Shown here in pieces: positions 13,511-14,047 of a DNA stretch of 14,047 nt (position 1 is the stretch's first letter; every line of letters begins with the position of its first letter). The DNA lies in the NCBI GenBank assembly GCA_001776275.1, contig MFAQ01000046.1:5323-19369 (forward strand), in the 5' to 3' direction. The translations under genes were made by a program, and so were the position numbers. The notes under the pieces were generated by a model. That model had not been told where the DNA came from. It made no database searches and saw only the letters and a program-made list of their open reading frames with translations. Origin of the DNA: Candidatus Collierbacteria bacterium RIFOXYD1_FULL_40_9 (GTDB taxonomy: Bacteria > Patescibacteriota > Microgenomatia > UBA1400 > MFAQ01).

Positions 13511-13853
13511 ACTTAGACTCCGCATACCTTGGTACTACGTGCATGTGTATGTGGCCAACATGCATTGGGTCATTTTCTAATTTATAAACATTATTATTTA
13601 ACTTCAAAACATAGGCACTAGCACCTAGCTCCTTTACTTGCTTCTCTGCTAACTCCACCACTTTCTCAAAAAACTTGCCAGCATTACCAATCTGGCTCAT
13701 TTCCGAGTAGTGTAATTTAGGAAACAATATAAAGTGCCCCTCAGATTCTGGGTGCAATACTCTCATTCCCACATAAAAATTATCTGAGTAAATTATCCTC
13801 TTTGCTTCCACTTCAGGGTTCCCTCCTATTTCACAAAACACGCAATTTTTCAT
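13506..13853 (-). CDS. HIT-family (histidine triad) hydrolase
   Basis: A 115-residue HIT protein. It starts MKNCVFCEI with the Cys4-x2-Cys7 pair common in the family, and its C-terminal signature HVGHIHMHVVPR carries the triad His101, His103 and His105, of which His103 should be the nucleophile. HIT enzymes hydrolyse nucleotide phosphoramidates and aminoacyl-AMPs; some are known to inactivate peptide-nucleotide antibiotics of the microcin C type. Start 13853 is chosen because it overlaps the upstream stop by 4 bp (ATGA); the frame extends to 13874 but without support. It is followed by hisS2 after 9 bp and then the MccF-like gene. It may equally be a housekeeping HinT. Confidence 0.9.
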   Translation of the reverse strand: MKNCVFCEIGGNPEVEAKRIIYSDNFYVGMRVLHPESEGHFILFPKLHYSEMSQIGNAGKFFEKVVELAEKQVKELGASAYVLKLNNNVYKLENDPMHVGHIHMHVVPRYAESKL

Positions 13854-14047
13854 ATACCGAGCCTTTCTAAACAAAATTGTAACATCTTACCGATAGTTAA
13901 AAATTGCTCCTCTGTTAGAGATCTTACTCCTTCAATGTTTTTCAATATCGTATTGAGCTGGTTAAAATAATAATTTTGTCTCACCCCATTAACTACTTTT
14001 TTTGACTCAGACATTACTCTCATTTTTTCGCCTGCAAGCAAAACTGC
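13850..14047 (-). CDS. Small unknown protein, probably 5'-truncated by the window edge
   Basis: The frame is open from the right edge to TGA 13852-13850. The visible 65 codons include AVLLAGEK, candidate ATGs at 14023 and 14014 and a C-terminal helical part (QLNTILKNIEG, SLTEEQFLTIGKMLQFCLERLGI). No Shine-Dalgarno sequence or leaderless -10 is seen before either ATG, so the gene may continue beyond the window. The 4-bp overlap with the HIT gene supports it as a real member of that operon. The family is not recognised. Confidence 0.5.
   Translation of the reverse strand, partial: AVLLAGEKMRVMSESKKVVNGVRQNYYFNQLNTILKNIEGVRSLTEEQFLTIGKMLQFCLERLGI

Noticed and set aside
1..14047. CRISPR arrays, insertion sequences, integrase or attachment sites
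   Set aside because: No repeat-spacer pattern, transposase-like protein or flanking direct repeats were seen on reading both strands.

Overview
The window is AT-rich and densely packed, with 4 to 17 bp gene overlaps, short proteins and the standard genetic code (UGA is used as stop). Its GlyRS, HAD and PEP-domain proteins resemble those of Patescibacteria (Candidate Phyla Radiation), perhaps Microgenomates. That placement is an inference from general resemblance; no 16S or ribosomal protein marker is present. Several genes have a -10 hexamer 6 to 10 nt before an SD-less ATG, the pattern of leaderless mRNAs. GNAT, hisS1 and the EamA gene instead have strong AAGGAG sites.

Layout. 1-93 (-): edge of an unidentified gene. 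234-3142 (+): operon of glycyl-tRNA synthetase, a HAD phosphatase and a nucleoside hydrolase. 3148-4212 (-): phosphoribosyltransferase-like protein, converging on that operon and preceded by a 110-nt leader. The leader encodes MKFAFAMHHHLLFLRG and folds as a classical four-segment attenuator with a triplet of His codons. 4415-7730 (-): translationally coupled operon of M20 peptidase, an unknown 358-aa protein, a stand-alone phosphohistidine (PEP-utiliser mobile) domain and a methyltransferase. 7791-8741 (-): EamA/DMT transporter, with its own terminator and a consensus promoter. A second terminator and a 10-codon ORF lie between that promoter and the gene. 8983-11162 (+): GNAT acetyltransferase with a zinc-ribbon-like insert, histidyl-tRNA synthetase 1 and, 19 bp later, tRNA-His(GUG), closed by a strong terminator. 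11215-14047 (-): operon of a small unknown protein, a HIT hydrolase, a second full-length histidyl-tRNA synthetase and an MccF-like S66 peptidase.

The recurring theme is histidine decoding. There is a His-codon attenuator and two very different HisRS genes, one of which forms an apparent operon with a tRNA-His. That tRNA lacks the usual bacterial G-1:C73 pair: it reads U-1 and A73. HisRS1 has an altered motif-2 loop, while HisRS2 keeps the canonical ERPQKGR loop. HisRS2 is flanked by HIT and MccF-like enzymes, two families known to detoxify aminoacyl-nucleotide inhibitors of tRNA synthetases. My main hypotheses are (i) histidine-responsive attenuation of a PRTase-like gene, (ii) a co-encoded non-canonical HisRS/tRNA-His pair beside a canonical HisRS, and (iii) a possible immunity function for the HIT-hisS-S66 operon. 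Only the sequence features are observed; the functions are inferred.
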